Part shown: in pieces, positions 7,299-15,396 of the stretch
Layout of the letters: each line of letters opens with the position of its first letter
Numbering within the stretch: position 1 is the first letter of the stretch
IMG/VR virus record: IMGVR_UViG_3300037793_000035
Location: 1-33,192 of that record
Source: a virus
Length of the DNA: 33,192 nt
Strand: one strand, 5' to 3'
Program-made: the position numbers and the translations under genes
The notes under the pieces: generated by a model
Databases searched by the model: none
Told to the model about the DNA's origin: nothing
Seen by the model: the letters and a program-made list of their open reading frames with translations, nothing else

Positions 7299-8423
7299 CT
7301 AGTAGCTCTCGACCTGCGGGTAAACCAGACCGTCGGAGACGCGGTTGTTCACCGCACCGAGGTCTTCCTCCTCGACCGGGATCGCGCCCGACAGAATGCC
7401 GTCCGCGTCCAACGAGGTGGCGTCACCCGAGTACAGCTCCAGCTTCCGCACCGACGCGATGTTGATGACCGACATGGCGATGTCCTCCCAGGACTGCCAC
7501 GTGATCAGGTTCGCGATCTTGTCGATGTAGAACTTGGTGTTGTTCAGGATGTAGAACTTCCCGAAGAAGTCCGGCTTGGTGAAGCAGTACACATTGCCCG
7601 GACGGAGGATGTCCGTCTTGATCGTGCGGGTGTAGGCCCGCCCGAGGAGCATGTTGTACTTGTAGCCGTCGACCGTGGTCTCCGACTGCACGCGGTCACC
7701 GAAGTCCTCGACGGTCCACTGCAGGATGTCGTCCCAGTCCACCTCGGTGATGAGGACCATCTCCGCCCGCAGGCGGTTGCCGTCCAGCATCTTGAAGAGG
7801 TTGACGAAGTCCGGCCGCTGCACCGGAAGAACCGTCGCGTCGTCGGCGGTGTGGGTCCTGGCGAGCTCGCCCTTGCGGACCGAGAACTCCACGACCGAGC
7901 CGGCCACGATGCCCGACTTGTTGAGGGTGGTGACGGCACCGCCGTTGGCCTCCGCCTGGAGAGCCTGGACGGCCGCCTCGATGTGGATCGTGAACTCCCG
8001 ATCCTCGATCTCCTGGATGTCCTTGACCGAGTTGTCCTCGATCACCTTCGTGATCGGCATCTCGTAGGCCAGGAGCTCCTGCTCGGTCTTCTCGAACTTC
8101 TCGCTCGAGATGGTGAAGAACGCCACCTCGGCTCGCGGCGCCTGGATGAAGCGCGCCGTGGGCTGACCGCGGAAGTTGATCGCCATCGCCCGGCTCTGCG
8201 GCTCGATGTCCACGATCTTCACGAGGGTGTCGTGGTTGACAGACCGCTGGCAGTCCGTGCGGGTGACCATCTGGGGCGGAATGATCTTCCGCGAGTAGGC
8301 CACCTCACGGAGCCGGTCACGCACGTAGGTGCCGCCGTACTCCGCCAGCTTCTCTTTCCCTTCAGCCGTGCCCAGCTTCTGGGAGAAGAGATCGTTCAGG
8401 ATCCTTGCGGGAACGCTGCTCAT
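7299..8423 (-). CDS. Major capsid protein (HK97-fold type, inferred)
   Basis: The 374-aa protein is the right size for an HK97-fold major capsid protein. It has an N-terminal helical segment (ARILNDLFSQKL, YVRDRLREVAYSRKIIPPQ), a mixed domain with an acidic helix (EKFEKTEQELLAYEMPITK) and a long central helix (EFTIHIEAAVQALQAEA). The beta-rich C-terminal half includes MVLITEVDWDDILQW and YCFTKPDFFGKFYILNNTKF. It is preceded by a candidate decoration protein and followed by a strong terminator, the usual setting for a highly expressed capsid gene. AAGGAG lies eight bases before the ATG. No fold search was possible; the call rests on sequence pattern, size and position. Confidence 0.75.
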   Translation of the reverse strand: MSSVPARILNDLFSQKLGTAEGKEKLAEYGGTYVRDRLREVAYSRKIIPPQMVTRTDCQRSVNHDTLVKIVDIEPQSRAMAINFRGQPTARFIQAPRAEVAFFTISSEKFEKTEQELLAYEMPITKVIEDNSVKDIQEIEDREFTIHIEAAVQALQAEANGGAVTTLNKSGIVAGSVVEFSVRKGELARTHTADDATVLPVQRPDFVNLFKMLDGNRLRAEMVLITEVDWDDILQWTVEDFGDRVQSETTVDGYKYNMLLGRAYTRTIKTDILRPGNVYCFTKPDFFGKFYILNNTKFYIDKIANLITWQSWEDIAMSVINIASVRKLELYSGDATSLDADGILSGAIPVEEEDLGAVNNRVSDGLVYPQVESY

Positions 8424-8471
8424 CTTCGTTCTCCTTTTTCTCCTTGTCGATCCTTCGTTTCTCCCGCTGGC

Positions 8472-8924
8472 CTAGACCAGGGTCTGGAAGAACCGGAGCT
8501 TGTTTCCGTTGTTGGCCGGCATCCGGGTGACAAACCCGATCACCGAACCGGACGAGTAGTTCTTGAGGCCGGATCGGTTGACGGTGTCACCGATGTCGAC
8601 CGCGGCGTCGATGCCCAGGCTGTTGCCCAGGGCCAGACCACTGGCAGCGAACACGAGGGTGTCAGCCTCGTAGGTTCCGCCTGCCAGCACGGTGGTGCGG
8701 CTGCCCGAGACAGCCTGCACGTCGTAGCGGCCCTTCTCCATGAAGAGCGCGAAGCCGAGGCCGTCGGCCGCGGCACGGATCAGCTTGTAGCTGTCGTTGA
8801 CGAAGAGGAACTCCCCTTCGATCAGCGCATCGGTGGTGCTCGCCTTGGCGAGATCCGGGTCATTGAGCGGCCAGACACGGCGCTGGAGTGCCTGGGCTTC
8901 GGTGACCAGCTCGAAGTACCTCAT
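8472..8924 (-). CDS. Candidate head decoration/stabilisation protein
   Basis: The 150-aa protein is beta-rich and Gly-rich without coiled coil: LIEGEFLFVNDSYKLIRAA, YDVQAVSGSRTTVLAGGTY and GSVIGFVTRMPANNGNKLRF. It lies directly upstream of the major capsid gene, with GGGAGG a few bases before its ATG. Small beta proteins at this position in tailed phages are commonly capsid decoration or stabilisation proteins. The functional call is by position and composition. Confidence 0.5.
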   Translation of the reverse strand: MRYFELVTEAQALQRRVWPLNDPDLAKASTTDALIEGEFLFVNDSYKLIRAAADGLGFALFMEKGRYDVQAVSGSRTTVLAGGTYEADTLVFAASGLALGNSLGIDAAVDIGDTVNRSGLKNYSSGSVIGFVTRMPANNGNKLRFFQTLV

Positions 8925-8973
8925 CGGTATTCCTCCCTTAGTTCTGGTTCTTCACGTTTGTGGAGTCAGGTAA

Positions 8974-9354
8974 CTACTCGAGTCCTCCGAGGAGGTACGC
9001 TTCCAGAGCGTTATCCCCCTGACCGTGCTCCTCGTCGCTGCCCAGCTTCGCGATGCTGCCGTCCGGCGCCGTCATCTCTACTGCTTCCTCGATGGCGTCG
9101 AGCGACTTGCCCTGGGACGCGGCCTCCTTGATACGATCACAGGTGTCGGAGAAGTCGTCTCCGTAGGAGATCTTCTTCTCTTCCATCCTGCGAGCGATCT
9201 TCTCGATTCGGTCGCGCTCCTCGAACTCCGCGATTCGAGCGTCGGCGGAAGCCAGTTTCTCCTTGAGCTCATCCCTTTCGGAAACGAGCGCACGGAGAAC
9301 ACCGGGAACTTCCGAGTAGACCTGCCATGCCTTGTTGGCGCTGATCTTCTCCAT
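8974..9354 (-). CDS. Coiled-coil protein upstream of the capsid genes, possible scaffold
   Basis: The 126-aa product has a coiled-coil core (RALVSERDELKEKLASADAR, IAEFEERDRIEKIARRMEEK) followed by a helical acidic part and a short tail ending EAYLLGGLE. Its ribosome binding site is strong (TAGGAGGAAACC before ATG). Short coiled-coil proteins just before the capsid gene are often scaffolds. It is unusually small for that, so a different inner-head role is equally possible. No homologue recognised. Confidence 0.45.
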   Translation of the reverse strand: MEKISANKAWQVYSEVPGVLRALVSERDELKEKLASADARIAEFEERDRIEKIARRMEEKKISYGDDFSDTCDRIKEAASQGKSLDAIEEAVEMTAPDGSIAKLGSDEEHGQGDNALEAYLLGGLE

Positions 9355-9363
9355 GGTTTCCTC

Positions 9364-10452
9364 CTAGTACCCGCCTCCGACAGGCATGTCACCCGTCGAA
9401 GTCTTCTCTTTCGCTTCCTGCTTGGCCGAGATCATGCCCTTCAGTTTCTCGGCCTTCTCCTTTTGCTCGGGCGTCGCATCCTCCGACGCCCCCTCCTCGG
9501 CGATTTTCACCAGGAGAGCCCTCGCCGCTGCGGACTCCATGGCGGAAGCGATCTTCACGCCGGCTTTGCCCGTGTTGGTGAGGTTGTTGTGAAGGACCGG
9601 ATCCGTGCTCTTCTTCTGAGCTGGTTCGTCGAGAACCTCACCCATCCGTGCCTTGGGTACGGCCTTCGCCTTCGTCTTCTTGTAAGCAATGGCCGCCGCG
9701 TTGCTGGCGATCATGCTCTTTTGCTTGTTGACCTCACCGGGCTGGGAGGGGACACCCTGCTCCGCCACGTCCGCGCCCTCCGGGCTGCTCTGGTGAGGGT
9801 TGGTGACCTTGCCTTGGATCTTGGCCTTGTTCTCGGCATCCGCGGCGGTCTTGTTCATGATGGACAGAATCCGCTGGACCTGGGCCTGCTTCATCTTGTC
9901 CTGGTTGGTCCAGTCCTCCGACCCGCCCGGACGATCGTTCATGTCCGTGTGCAGAGCGGTGTCCCGGTTGGTCTGTCCCGGCGAGGGGACATCCTTGGGC
10001 GGGTTCTTCGGCGCCTGTTGCTGCTTGGTCGCCTCACCCGTTTCGGTGGACTGCATGCCGGTGCCGCCCGGAACGGTGTCCAGGTCGGTTGGCACAGCGC
10101 CCGGTCCCTTCCCAGCACCGAGGCCCTTGTCGGCCTGCGGCGGGGTGTGGCTCGGCCGCGGCTCCGGCTTCCCGACAGCTTCCTTCAGAAAGTGCTCGTT
10201 GCAGTACTCCAGAGCGCTGGCCAACTTCTCCACGAAGACCGCCGAGGTCTTCTCGACGTCAGCCGGTGGTTCCTCGTTACGCTCGGGAGCGGTGCTCGCG
10301 TTCTCTGCCGGAGTCTGCGGGGACGCCGGAGGCCCGTCCTTTTTCTTCTTCTTGGACTCCTCCGACTCTACCTCACCCTCCATCGCCGTCTTGACGAGGC
10401 GATCGGACTCGGTGAGGGTCTGTCGGACCATGTCCTGAAGCGAGAATCGCAT
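9364..10452 (-). CDS. Disordered K-x-A-rich virion-operon protein
   Basis: The 362-aa protein is mostly hydrophilic and Pro/Lys/Glu/Gln-rich, with no folded domain visible. It opens MRFSLQDMVRQTLTESDRLV followed by KTAMEG. Further K-x-A segments sit in short helices: VEKLASALEYC and HFLKEAVGK near 75-95, ILSIMNKTAADAE near 200, and GVKIASAMES and LLVKIAEEGA near 300-320. A run of five Lys lies near residue 35. AGGAGG precedes the ATG. The gene lies between capsid-protease-like and capsid genes. An internal head protein or scaffold processed during maturation would fit, but this is inference. Confidence 0.5.
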   Translation of the reverse strand: MRFSLQDMVRQTLTESDRLVKTAMEGEVESEESKKKKKDGPPASPQTPAENASTAPERNEEPPADVEKTSAVFVEKLASALEYCNEHFLKEAVGKPEPRPSHTPPQADKGLGAGKGPGAVPTDLDTVPGGTGMQSTETGEATKQQQAPKNPPKDVPSPGQTNRDTALHTDMNDRPGGSEDWTNQDKMKQAQVQRILSIMNKTAADAENKAKIQGKVTNPHQSSPEGADVAEQGVPSQPGEVNKQKSMIASNAAAIAYKKTKAKAVPKARMGEVLDEPAQKKSTDPVLHNNLTNTGKAGVKIASAMESAAARALLVKIAEEGASEDATPEQKEKAEKLKGMISAKQEAKEKTSTGDMPVGGGY

Positions 10453-10467
10453 CGGGTCCTCCTAATA

Positions 10468-10770
10468 TTATCGTACCCCAAACACCACGTTTGGCGGCGG
10501 CACATGCCGGGCCATTGCACCCTGTGCTGGGTTCGTGATGGGCGGAGTCTCCTTGTTCGGTTGAGAGTACTTCTGTTGCTTCCCGTACTTCGATCCGGGC
10601 ATGACCAACTTGGGGCTGAGCTTCCCGGGAGCCGTCGGCGCCTTCGGCTGCTGCGCCCCGGGCAGTTTCGTCCGGGGAGCACCCACCGTCTTGGGCGAGT
10701 CTTGCGGACCACGGGCTTGAGCCGCGATCTTGATCAACTCGTCCAGGAATGATGCCATATCGAATCCCAT
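10468..10770 (-). CDS. Small Pro-rich protein with FLDELIKIA N-terminus
   Basis: The protein is 100 aa from the first ATG; a second ATG four codons later (10756-10758) gives MASFLDELIKIAAQ, which better matches related N-termini in this window. Neither start has a strong Shine-Dalgarno. After the amphipathic N-terminal segment the chain is Pro/Lys/Gln-rich and probably unfolded, ending in PPNVVFGVR. The pairing of a conserved short N-terminal motif with a disordered body recurs across the operon. Function unknown. Confidence 0.45.
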   Translation of the reverse strand: MGFDMASFLDELIKIAAQARGPQDSPKTVGAPRTKLPGAQQPKAPTAPGKLSPKLVMPGSKYGKQQKYSQPNKETPPITNPAQGAMARHVPPPNVVFGVR

Positions 10771-10791
10771 CTCAGCCCCAAGCAGTCGGAG

Positions 10792-11427
10792 CTACTTGTT
10801 CCACTCCACGGGGAGGCCAGCCTCCTCGCAGATCTTGAGCGCGCGAGTCTCCACCGCTTGCTTGAACGCCGCGGCGAGCTTCTCCTTCTGATCCGGCTGC
10901 TCCTGCTGCGGCTGCTGGATCAGGTTGCCCTCGGCGTCGATGTAGCCGGCTTCCTTGGCCATCTCGAAGGCCCGCCGCTGCGCGAGCTCCTCGAGGACCC
11001 CAGCCTGCTTCTCCTCCTCCTTGGGCTTCTCCTCTTTCTTCTCTTCCTTCTTCTCCTCGCCACCCTCCTTCTTGGGCGGGAAGGGGAAGGGCGGAGCGCC
11101 GGCCGCCTTCTGGATGTTGCCGAGCTCGTTCCACATCGAGTGGGCCACGATCCTGCCGAGATAGTCGGCCTCGGCCGCCTTCTCCAGGAACTCCGGGCTC
11201 GGCTCGTCGTTGGTCTCGGTCTGCGCCTCCGGCTGCGCCTCGGCGGTCTTCTCCGTGTAGAGCTCGTTGACCATCTCTGCGATGTCGCTCTCGGAGAGTT
11301 TGTTCAGATCGATCCCTTGTTCCTCCGCCAGCTTCACCAGAAACTCGGCGGCGGCCACCTTCTGCAGGTCTTCCTCGTTCATCTCGGGCTGACCCGTTCC
11401 GTAGATTGCAGCGAGCTGCTCGTCCAT
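10792..11427 (-). CDS. Acidic/Lys-rich helical virion-operon protein
   Basis: The 211-aa protein begins MDEQLAAIYGTG and is helical and highly charged. It has many K-x-A tripeptides: LQKVAAAEFLVKLAEEQ, YTEKTAEA, LEKAAEAD, IQKAAGAP, AKEAGYID and KEKLAAAF. A Pro-rich patch is followed by a Glu/Lys tract (about residues 118-141), and the end is CEEAGLPVEWNK. AAAAGGAG precedes the ATG. It may be an internal or scaffold-like head protein by position between protease-like and capsid genes. No enzyme motif is visible. Confidence 0.5.
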   Translation of the reverse strand: MDEQLAAIYGTGQPEMNEEDLQKVAAAEFLVKLAEEQGIDLNKLSESDIAEMVNELYTEKTAEAQPEAQTETNDEPSPEFLEKAAEADYLGRIVAHSMWNELGNIQKAAGAPPFPFPPKKEGGEEKKEEKKEEKPKEEEKQAGVLEELAQRRAFEMAKEAGYIDAEGNLIQQPQQEQPDQKEKLAAAFKQAVETRALKICEEAGLPVEWNK

Positions 11428-11505
11428 TTGATCACTCCTTTTGATCTCGACTGTTTATCTTCGGTCCGGTGATCCCGTGTCTTCGAGGTACGAGGCCCCT
11501 AACGC

Positions 11506-13530
11506 TCACCGCGTCAGTCGCGTAGCAACCTGCTCAGCCTTCTGAGCCGTGCCTGGCGCGACAAGTTTCTTTCCGACTCCTTTGATCCCCTTCAGGATCG
11601 ATCTGGGGATCGTCGATCCCTGTTGGTGCAAAGCGCCCATACCCGCTAAGAACATCACGAGTTTGGGGTTCTCCGCAACCAACTCCGTCAAGTTCCCCAC
11701 TGGCGGCGCTGCTCCCTGCATCGCCCGGCTTCTCTTGTACCGAGCTAATTGGGACAGGGCCCACGCTCCACCCAGCGCCCCGAAGAGCACTTTCGGATCG
11801 ACCTTGCCCGCTGCCGTCTTGTGGAACTCGTCGATCAGAGACGATCCCTGCACTGCACTCCACAAATCCGCGTGCTGGTTGACGATGTCTGCTGATCCCA
11901 CGAAGCATCCTGCTACCTTTTCCAGGTAGCCATTATAAGCTGCGGAGATCTTGCGTAGGAAGGGATCATCTTTCGATTTCACTTCCGATTCGGAATCATC
12001 ATCCGGCTTGCAGATCGTGATCCGAACCATCCGCCGCTTGGCTACCGGTTCCAAGATACTACGGTCTTCCAGGAATGGCAGCAAGACCTTCTTCAGCATT
12101 TCGCTGAAGTGGCCTGATCCGGTCGGGACTGATCGATCAACCTCATCTACTGGCGGGAACACATCGCCCTTCTGATCGAGATCGTCTGCGAGGGGCTTTT
12201 TGCCCAAACGGACGATCGTGATCCGTTGGAATTCCCGAGGACGAAGGATCATCCCCATCGAGGTCGGTGTAGACAGCGCCTCGCTCAGGTCGGACTTCCC
12301 CAGACGATCGAGAACTTCGTCTGGGAGATCAGGTCCGGGCTTTTCTGCGGGCATCGCCTTTCCACCGAATTGGGACGGGGTAACATCCTTTATAATCTCC
12401 GCACCCTTGTTCTGGGAAGCCTTCTTCCGCAGCATGGCCCTGACCCGGTCTGCCGCATTGGCGTTCTCCGGAATCTTCGGGTCAGGCACGTCTTCCCCCA
12501 CCATCTTGGGTTCGTGGACTATATCCTTTACGGTCTTGAGGCCACGGTAGGTCCGCATCCGGGAGAGGAGGTCCTCAACCGGCTTGGGGATGTCCGGTAT
12601 CTCCGGAATCTCGAAGGCGACCTTCTCGAAGTCCTTCTCGACCTTCGGCTGCTCGTAGCCCAGCTGCTCCGCGACTTTCCAGGAGGGGACGACATATATT
12701 GACCCCCCAGGATGTGCCGAACCTAGCTTTGCCATGACTTTTGCTGTCTTGTCCGCGCCAATGAACACGAACGAGATGTCGAAGAACCGCGGGTAGTCGT
12801 TGATCGCGTAGACCTTCCGACCATCCGGCATGATCTTGTTGAGCATCGTGCGGAGATGCACACAGTAATCATCCCGGGTGACAGACAGACCGCGGATTGG
12901 ATCACGCTTGTGGTACAGAAGAACAGCGTGACCAACTGATCGGTGACGCAATGGGTCGTAGGTAGCCTGAGCCTTGCGGTACTTCTTCCAGTCCAGGCAG
13001 TAGGAACAGAGGTCGTACGGGACTTTGCAACCCATACTGACGTCAGGGAACATGCCCTGATCAAGCTTGTCTACGACGTCGGTGGCAGCGAACTGCTGAG
13101 CGCGGAGCCGGTCGATCACTACGACGAGCTCGACGCGCCTCATGTCGCTGTTCCAGACCGAGAGGTCCACCTTACCGAAGGACTTGCTCGGGTCCTTGTT
13201 GACGTGGTGCTTGTAGGGGTGGGCCTGGTAGAAGGTTTCGTACCCGTAGACAGGCCCCTTGTGGATCAACGATGGCTCGGGGAAGTAGTCCCCGTTGATG
13301 TTGCTTCCCCAGAACTCTCCAGCTCCGAGGGCGTTGACCAACACGAAGATCTTGTTGGGGTGTGGTTGCAGCTTCTCCAGGTACCGCTGGACCTCCGGCA
13401 GCATGGGCGATGCTGCCTTGCCCATGGCGAAGAACTCAGCTGCCTTGTCGATCTCTCCGGGCTGGAAGATCTGAACAAGGCGCTCGCCCTGCTCTTGGCG
13501 AGCCTGGAATTGACAAACCTTGATTATCAC
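11506..13530 (-). CDS. Capsid maturation (prohead) protease-like protein with long C-terminal extension
   Basis: The 674-aa protein starts at GTG (13528-13530), overlapping the upstream stop as TAGTG. The first 260 residues look like a prohead serine protease: a strand and Gly-rich loop (GEFWGSNINGDYFPEPSLIH), HH at 108-109 in YKHHVNKDPSKSFGKV, a beta segment RRVELVVVID (131-140), and a candidate nucleophile Ser165 in FPDVSMGCKVPYD. Cys168, Cys175 and Cys178 cluster right after it. In such families a His and a Ser form the core of the active site. The last 400 residues are an unusual extension with K-x-A motifs (YLEKVAG, DEFHKTAAGK) and a Gly-rich hydrophobic segment (FGALGGAWALSQLARYK), and may be self-processed. 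The family assignment is from motif pattern only. Confidence 0.55.
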   Translation of the reverse strand: MIIKVCQFQARQEQGERLVQIFQPGEIDKAAEFFAMGKAASPMLPEVQRYLEKLQPHPNKIFVLVNALGAGEFWGSNINGDYFPEPSLIHKGPVYGYETFYQAHPYKHHVNKDPSKSFGKVDLSVWNSDMRRVELVVVIDRLRAQQFAATDVVDKLDQGMFPDVSMGCKVPYDLCSYCLDWKKYRKAQATYDPLRHRSVGHAVLLYHKRDPIRGLSVTRDDYCVHLRTMLNKIMPDGRKVYAINDYPRFFDISFVFIGADKTAKVMAKLGSAHPGGSIYVVPSWKVAEQLGYEQPKVEKDFEKVAFEIPEIPDIPKPVEDLLSRMRTYRGLKTVKDIVHEPKMVGEDVPDPKIPENANAADRVRAMLRKKASQNKGAEIIKDVTPSQFGGKAMPAEKPGPDLPDEVLDRLGKSDLSEALSTPTSMGMILRPREFQRITIVRLGKKPLADDLDQKGDVFPPVDEVDRSVPTGSGHFSEMLKKVLLPFLEDRSILEPVAKRRMVRITICKPDDDSESEVKSKDDPFLRKISAAYNGYLEKVAGCFVGSADIVNQHADLWSAVQGSSLIDEFHKTAAGKVDPKVLFGALGGAWALSQLARYKRSRAMQGAAPPVGNLTELVAENPKLVMFLAGMGALHQQGSTIPRSILKGIKGVGKKLVAPGTAQKAEQVATRLTR

Positions 13531-14048
13531 TAGCTCATCGCGCCCTTGGCTGCGGCACCCATGGCAAACTCGCGGGCTCCGCTACCTCCTCGAGCTTGAC
13601 TGATATTCTTCTGCGCATCAGTCAGCATCTTTATCGTCTGCGCATCCACGTAGGGAGGGTCAGACATCTCGAGCGTCCGGCGCACGAATGATCCAGCCAT
13701 CAGAGGATCGGAAGCGATCGAGGGCGCGGCCTTGCGAAGCGAGTTGTATGTCAGCTGGACGTTGCCCGCGTCCATCTTCTCGAGGTGTGGGTTGGCCGAC
13801 ATCATGGCCTGGAAGTCCTTCTGCTTGCCGAAGCGCTCTTGGATGGAACGAATGCCCTTCTCCGCTCCAGTGATGCCAGCTCCGATGCCAAGACCGACAG
13901 CCACCGGAGGCACAGCCTTCCCCGCCCCCTCCGCCAGGGCCTTGCCGCCAGCCGCCAGCCGCGGAAACCTCTTGCCGAAAGCCTTGGCTGCGTCGCTCAG
14001 CCAGCCCGCTTCCTTCTTCATCGCCAGGAACTCGTCGAGAGGATTCAT
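13530..14048 (-). CDS. Small glycine-zipper virion-operon protein
   Basis: The 172-aa protein opens MNPLDEFLAMKKEAGWL, a variant of the recurring acidic N-terminal motif. A basic helix follows, then a Gly/Ala hydrophobic stretch (VAVGLGIGAGITGA) and a helical C-terminal part (VQLTYNSLRKAAPS, FVRRTLEMSDPPYVDAQTIK). The ATG overlaps the upstream stop as TGATG and has GGGGG upstream. It may be a membrane-active or inner-head protein; no family recognised. Confidence 0.5.
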   Translation of the reverse strand: MNPLDEFLAMKKEAGWLSDAAKAFGKRFPRLAAGGKALAEGAGKAVPPVAVGLGIGAGITGAEKGIRSIQERFGKQKDFQAMMSANPHLEKMDAGNVQLTYNSLRKAAPSIASDPLMAGSFVRRTLEMSDPPYVDAQTIKMLTDAQKNISQARGGSGAREFAMGAAAKGAMS

Positions 14049-14341
14049 CAGTACCCCCGCTGCGCCTGGCGCTGGGCCCGGCGATACTTCCAGAGTTTGT
14101 ACTTGTACTTCATGCGCTCAGCAGGATCAGACTTCCAGGCTGCGATACCGCCAGCCCCTAGCCCGAGATGAGGCATGTACCGGACCAGACCACCAGCAAT
14201 ATCGTGGCCTTCACCCTCCAGCTTCTTCGCCGCTGCCTCTGATCCCTCGCGAGCTGCAGACCAGATCTTCTTGAGGATGCCGGGCTTGCCCTGCGCCACC
14301 TTCAGCAGGCGGAGCGCATGCGCCATCTCGTTCGGGCTCAT
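14048..14341 (-). CDS. Small basic virion-operon protein
   Basis: The 97-aa protein has an N-terminal helix with K-x-A (HALRLLKVAQGK), a Gly-rich short hydrophobic patch (HLGLGAGGIAAW) and a very basic aromatic tail (MKYKYKLWKYRRAQRQAQRG). The tail could bind nucleic acid or membrane. Its start overlaps the upstream stop as ATGA and its stop overlaps the next start as TGATG, so it is translationally coupled on both sides. Function unknown. Confidence 0.5.
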   Translation of the reverse strand: MSPNEMAHALRLLKVAQGKPGILKKIWSAAREGSEAAAKKLEGEGHDIAGGLVRYMPHLGLGAGGIAAWKSDPAERMKYKYKLWKYRRAQRQAQRGY

Positions 14342-15273
14342 CTGGTCAGCTCCTTGAGCCGTGCATTCACAGCCTCGAGCTGCTCATCGATCAACCCCAC
14401 CGCCGTCTCCAGCTTGCGATGCTCCGTCGCTACCTTGGTGAAGGTCGTGAAGGTCGTGATGAGTGGGTGTTTGGGATTCGGAACGGAGCGACCCGCGGTC
14501 TTGGTCAAGGATGAACCAAGGTCGGTCGTACTGTGGCCTTTCTCGCTCAGATGCTGGCCGATCTCCGTCATCGCGGTCTTGAGAAGGAAGAGGTTGGGGC
14601 TGAAGGGGGCGAGGGCCCTCGCCACATCCCCAAGGGAGGATCCACCAGCAACTACCTGCTCTGCTTCCTTGCACAGATCACCCCTCACGTCATTGAACAA
14701 CACCCCAGAGGAGATGCACTTGCTGCGCAGATGATCACGAGCGCCAGCCAGCTTGACTCTGAGATCATAGACCTCATCGACCTGCTCGTACCTGGCGTTG
14801 TGATCAGGCGGGGAGAGTACCTCGGCCACCTTCTCGAGGTCGCTGGACACACCGAACATCCCTGCGAGGAGGTGGTCGTTGGCGCCAGCGATCTTGTAGT
14901 GCCCAGTTGGAGGCTCGTAACCGGCCTCCTTGACGTGGTTGACAGCGGGATGAGCGCCGTCGTTCAGGTCACGGAGCACCTTGCCCGGATCTGCCGGGCC
15001 TCCAGAGAAGGTGACGTTGCGTACCTCCCCGCCCTTTTCGAACTCGTTGAGGTAGGCAGAGGTGTTGGCGAACTCGCACACCCTCTTGACCTGCTCGGGT
15101 GCGAGCCGGGCCTCCTTGGTGACCTCCACCACGGCCTCGCTGAGATCAGTGCCGCACTGACCGTACAGGCTGGCCGCCTTCTTACCCATCAGCTCGAGTT
15201 GTTCTGGATCGATCTGTCGTGCGGCCTGCTGTTGTGCAAGACCGAGTGGGATAGCCCCAGGCTGATCGCTCAT
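14338..15273 (-). CDS. First gene of main virion operon; helical protein with ten K-x-A motifs
   Basis: The start is the ATG at 15271-15273 (MSDQPGAIPLG); an in-frame TTG 18 bases upstream lies almost at the predicted transcription start and is unlikely. The 311-aa protein is helical and contains ten K-x-A tripeptides, for example EVTKEARLA, HVKEAGYE, HYKIAGAN, DLEKVAEV, LCKEAEQV, FLLKTAMT and SLTKTAGR. It ends in a likely coiled coil (KLETAVGLIDEQLEAVNARL). GAAGGGGA serves as ribosome binding site. It is the first gene after a sigma70-like promoter. No known family; an inner-head substrate of the operon's protease is a hypothesis. Confidence 0.5.
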   Translation of the reverse strand: MSDQPGAIPLGLAQQQAARQIDPEQLELMGKKAASLYGQCGTDLSEAVVEVTKEARLAPEQVKRVCEFANTSAYLNEFEKGGEVRNVTFSGGPADPGKVLRDLNDGAHPAVNHVKEAGYEPPTGHYKIAGANDHLLAGMFGVSSDLEKVAEVLSPPDHNARYEQVDEVYDLRVKLAGARDHLRSKCISSGVLFNDVRGDLCKEAEQVVAGGSSLGDVARALAPFSPNLFLLKTAMTEIGQHLSEKGHSTTDLGSSLTKTAGRSVPNPKHPLITTFTTFTKVATEHRKLETAVGLIDEQLEAVNARLKELTR

Positions 15274-15298
15274 TGCTGGTCCCCTTCGCAATGTTCAA

Positions 15299-15328
15299 AT
15301 CATAGGGTCGCACTTCTTGCAGTGTCAA
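15299..15328 (-). promoter_or_regulatory. Sigma70-like promoter of the main virion operon
   Basis: On the leftward strand TTGACA (15328-15323, perfect match to the -35 consensus) is followed after 18 bases by TATGAT (15304-15299, five of six matches to -10). Transcription would begin near 15292, about 19 bases before the ATG of the 311-aa gene. This suggests that host RNA polymerase can read the virion operon. Confidence 0.65.
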
Positions 15329-15340
15329 CCACTTGAAGCC

Positions 15341-15370
15341 CTGAACAAGGCCCCCTAGTATTGGTATCAT
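15341..15370 (+). promoter_or_regulatory. Extended -10 promoter candidate for the 168-aa gene
   Basis: TGG-TATCAT (15362-15370) forms an extended -10 element. CTGAAC lies at the -35 distance (15341-15346, spacer 18). An overlapping alternative is TTGAAG (15333-15338) with TAGTAT (15356-15361), spacer 17. The same arrangement occurs before 16013, at 19305 and before 31094. Confidence 0.45.
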
Positions 15371-15396
15371 GATCTGAGACTCTGTGGGAAGGGAAC

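Noticed and set aside
7851-9131. A 426-codon rightward open frame
   Set aside because: Antisense to the capsid, decoration and coiled-coil genes; no start signal or domain.
9025-10752. A 575-codon rightward open frame
   Set aside because: It lies opposite several well-supported leftward genes with strong ribosome sites, is Leu/Arg-rich with no domain, and is a GC-driven shadow.
11428-11505. Possible terminator or promoter in the 78-bp gap
   Set aside because: I could find no convincing stem with T-run and no -35/-10 pair; only the ribosome site of the next gene is clear.
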